From contig BQUP01000006.1 of NCBI GenBank assembly GCA_022835595.1, forward strand, positions 186,001 to 250,000: a DNA stretch of 64,000 bases, in the 5' to 3' direction. Origin of the DNA: Cystobasidium ongulense. Its lineage: Eukaryota > Basidiomycota > Cystobasidiomycetes > Cystobasidiales > Cystobasidiaceae. Shown piece by piece: positions 60,658 to 64,000 of this stretch (the stretch's first letter is position 1; the number at the start of each line of letters is the position of its first letter). The notes under the pieces were generated by a model. That model saw only the letters and a program-made list of their open reading frames with translations. It did not search any database and had not been told where the DNA came from. A program made the position numbers and the translations under genes.

Positions 60658-63600
60658 ATGACGGCCTTCACCTCTGCTTCTTCCCAGCCAGGCAATCGAC
60701 AGCATTCAGCACTTGCAGACGAGCAGAACAGCGAGGATACAGCAGGACATACTCGGAGAGCTGCAGGACTGCGCTCAAGCTTGGGCTGTGGTTGGGCAAC
60801 ATGGCTTCACACATCCCGCATCCGCACTCCAGCCATCACAAGGTCAGCGCCTTGCTGTCACGCACGCAGGCTCGTAGACAAACAGCCTGCCATGGTCCAC
60901 ACAGCTGATTGTAGGGCTTCACATACCGTTATTGTGGTGTCACAGGGCCAAGGCTATGCTTTCTCACTCAACCTCATCCGCTCACTCGGTCTCTGGTCCC
61001 CTCAAGCTACCTTTCCAAGTGACGTCCAAAAGGTGAGGCTGGCTGTCGGGCTGAACGCACAGCTGCCATACTAGTATCACTCATGTCTAATGCATTGTCT
61101 TGTTATTCCGTAGCCAACCTACCTGTGCTTGAATCCAGCAAACAACACTATCGACTGGTCCGAACAACTGCGCAAATATACGAAACACAACTCAGATCAT
61201 CAAGCCCGCTTGAATGCCTCTTGTACACGATTAGAGCTCATAGTATGGCGCAGTATAGAAACTCGAACCAGTAAGTCTCGCTATGTGGAGCTACAAAAGC
61301 GGAGATTAGACAAGAGACGGAGGCTCCTGAAACGTGCTACTGCTACCGCCGCCCACAGCGACTCTAATATCGACGGGGAGGCTTCGTATATTCAGCAAAC
61401 TCAGACTCCGAGCCACCTTCCACCACCACCTGATGAACTATCAGTCAAGAAGCAAGGCGCCCGGATCGAGATAAAAAAGGCAATGCAAGAAGTTGCGGGG
61501 TTGCTGAATATCGATGAGAAAACTCCAGCTGTGAGCATGCGCGCATACACGTGCATCGCACTACTGTAATTCCTGATGCAATCTTTCTATCTCTTAGGCA
61601 AAAGAAGCGAGTATTATACTAGCTCTGGCGGCGTTGGCGCTTGGTCATTATACGCAGTGCCTTGACTCCCTGCCGGAGGATAATGGAGGTTTCGCAGGCC
61701 GGAAAGACTCCTCTTCACATGATTTAGACTTGCAAGTCCTGTCCATCGTGCTGCGAGGTGGGTCGTGGATTGAGCGATCTGAGCGATGTCAATTTAACAT
61801 GGAGCTGATTGATGATATTTGATGAATGTGTGCAGGTATGGCTCATGAGCAGCTATCGCGACGGGCCGAACCTAACAATATCGAATTGGGAAAGGCTATT
61901 TCAGCGTACAGGAGTTTACCTATCTCACCACCTCCTCCTATACCAGAAGCTCAGCGATATGTAGAGATGGGTCTAGCAAGACTCGCCCTTCTAGAAAGCC
62001 CAACGTAAGTTTTGGAGTCGTCTCCCCACTACTTTCCACCAGGCTGACATACTCATGTCCATCACAGCAACCTGCAACTGTGTCGACAACACATACAGCT
62101 TACCTCAAATTTCAAATCTGTATCGCCTGCAAAGCGGCTCATAATGTACCGAACATACCTTACGACTGTGCTAGATCAGCTGCAGTCCCGACTTCTCGAC
62201 CCAGCTGCGTCAGATCGCAGCGAAGAGTCGGACGAACTTGACACTACCGACGTCTTTTCTACCATACAGTCTTATGAGCAATTACTATATTCGAGTCCCT
62301 CGCTTGCTCGGTTCCCTCGAGCTGGAGAACCGACTGTCAATATGCACGAATACATCGATACCCTCTTTGCTTTCTGGGATCTAGGCATCGTTCCCGGCAG
62401 GTTTACGGTCGAATCTCTATATCGAGCTCTGTCAAAGACATTCGCAAGCCAAAGGCTACATCGCTATCTGATTATCGTTAGCTCTACATTGTCGTTCATC
62501 GAAAATGACCGACAGAAAGGGAAAGAACATAGTTTGGATGCATTACGGAATTTGCGATTATATATCGCACTGTTCGAGAAAAGCAGAGAGACAGAGTCGC
62601 AATCTGTTCAGGATGAATTGGATCAATATCGTAGAGATCATGGAGAAGTCACAAGCAGTGAGGAAGAGGACAACGATGAGCCATCTGGCGTACCGTCTTC
62701 TTCGGACAAATCAGAAGAGTACGATGTGAACGAAAGAGATGAAGATTTCTGCCGAGTGGCTTGCGTAGGCACGCGCCTATTGCTCACAGAAAGTAGGCTT
62801 GATGGAAAACAAGAGCAGGAAGATGACAGGTTAGAACTTGTTGAAGAGGCCCTGGCTACAATAGAAAAAGCAAAGAAAGTCCTTGAGCAGGAAAAGTCGC
62901 GAGAGAGGGAGAAAGACAAGATCTCTGGGCATGACAGTAGCGCCAGACCCGCGACAAACAGGCACCACAGCAAAAAGATCTCGAAAGAAAAATCTGCTGT
63001 AAATGCTGAAGTTCACATGTGGCTCGGTGTCGCGAGGGCTGAATGGGCACTCGCTGAAGCGGACCCAGAACAAAGTAGGGAGACTGCCAAAACAGCGTTG
63101 GCCGAATTGCAAGCTGCTATCGATGCTCTACCGCAATTCCACAAGTCGACTACAACGCCAATGTCGCCGATATCTGAAGTATCAGTGTCACTGAAACACG
63201 CTTCCGATACTATGCGCGCTCTACGTGCGAGAGCGCTATACTCCCTTGCGTATGCTCAGCTGGAAGCCCGAGATGTACGAAGCGCAGTGGCTACTGCCAA
63301 ATCAGCCATTGACGCAATCAGCACTCCAGAAGGCTCAGATGAGCCAGCATCGCATGCTTCCACACTGTGCGACAATATGAAGATATGGCACCTATTCGTG
63401 CTTGCTCTTACCGCTCGGAAAGATCTAGCCAGAGCCACTGAAGTCGCGAACCTTGCCTTGTATGGTGATGTCGACGATACAGAAACCCTCAACGATGCTG
63501 CGTATGATAGTGAAGAAGCCGCCGCGAGACCACCGCTCCTGTCTCAGGCTTCTCGAGCTCTCACCGCAGAAGACGCCCCGTGGCCTGCGTCACCCTCGCA

Positions 63601-64000
63601 TCAATTCACGAGAGGAGACGCGCCATACGATCCGAGTGCTACAGGCACTGTCAAAAACGCCGAACATCGCGCACAAGACACTTCGCCCACTCACAAGGAG
63701 GGAGACTCGATGTCTTCGTTCGTAAACGTGCGCTTACCGGATGGCTCGAATAGCTCGCCCGTGAACGGTACGAGCGGAAGTATAAGTCGGACCAGAAGCC
63801 CGTCTATAGCAGCGAGCCTGCAAGGCTCTACGGCAGGAAGGTTCATGGAGAAGAGACAAGAACCTATGACGCTGCGCACGACTTCACCGTGGGATGATTT
63901 AGAGGCAGAGATAGATCTCATGATCACCAGAAACAAGTGCATAGAAGCGGTAGAAGGGCCCGAGATAGCACTACAAGATTTGCAAGCCAATGTCTTTACC
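60658..64000 (+). CDS. Large helical-repeat protein, possible YPP1/TTC7 homologue (partial, runs off the end)
   Basis: Exons end or begin at 61032/61114, 61530/61599, 61757/61837 and 62004/62068, and the fifth continues past 64000. The start is uncertain: Met at 60658 (MTAFTSASSQPGNRQH) or Met at 60892. SLGLWSPQATFPSDVQKPTY opens the conserved part. Helical, TPR-like pairs follow: KEASIILALAALALGHYTQC, EAQRYVEMGLARLALLESPT, NAEVHMWLGVARAEWALAEA, ALRARALYSLAYAQLEARDV and KIWHLFVLALTARKDLARAT. Long acidic and Ser-rich loops separate them. The spacing, and the end KCIEAVEGPEIALQDLQ, recall YPP1/TTC7, the scaffold that helps anchor phosphatidylinositol 4-kinase at the plasma membrane. That family call is an inference from layout; another TPR protein is possible. 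Confidence 0.55.

Overview
The window is nuclear DNA of a fungus, most likely a basidiomycete. Genes are densely packed on both strands and carry many short introns (mostly 45-160 nt) with GTGAGT/GTAAGT donors and CTAAC/CTGAC-like branch sites. The gene content is fungal: a KRE6/SKN1 beta-1,6-glucan protein, a Con-6 conidiation protein, a secreted family known from basidiomycetes and a small MGAV-type hydrophobic protein. I cannot name the species. Exon models below were built by hand from splice signals and frame; those given with a residue count close in frame from start to stop.

Layout. 0.7-8.7 kb: two KRE6/SKN1-like genes on the minus strand (the first broken and without a visible N-terminus, the second whole) flank a plus-strand mitochondrial ornithine carrier. 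9.7-15.6 kb: a very large, mostly disordered protein with Byr4/Bfa1-like features. 16.4-19.0 kb: proteasome beta-2 (PUP1) and a small unknown protein. 19-26 kb: a gene-poor stretch holding an unexplained tandem duplication (about 1.2 kb per copy, period about 1.53 kb), a repeated short palindrome and a 65-residue hydrophobic protein made from 19-, 23- and 156-nt exons. 26.1-32.5 kb: a DDT/WHIM/PHD chromatin protein and a CCDC6-like coiled-coil protein. 32.8-39.1 kb: a secreted protein with an unusual C-terminal extension, a TMEM205-like membrane protein with a GC-AG intron, an unresolved stretch and an AAT-family amino-acid permease. 40.6-49.1 kb: an ABC half transporter, succinate dehydrogenase iron-sulfur subunit, a BTB protein and a Con-6 protein. 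49.6-64.0 kb: a secreted amidase, a WW-domain RS/P-rich protein, a PIN-domain protein, a Rab18-type GTPase and the 5' part of a large helical-repeat protein (possibly YPP1/TTC7) that runs off the end.

The genes do not form one pathway. They are ordinary fungal housekeeping and cell-surface functions. The main loose ends are the 20.5-23.2 kb tandem duplication, the broken KRE6 paralogue, several short or non-standard introns, and intervals where open frames exist on both strands but no gene can be assigned with confidence.
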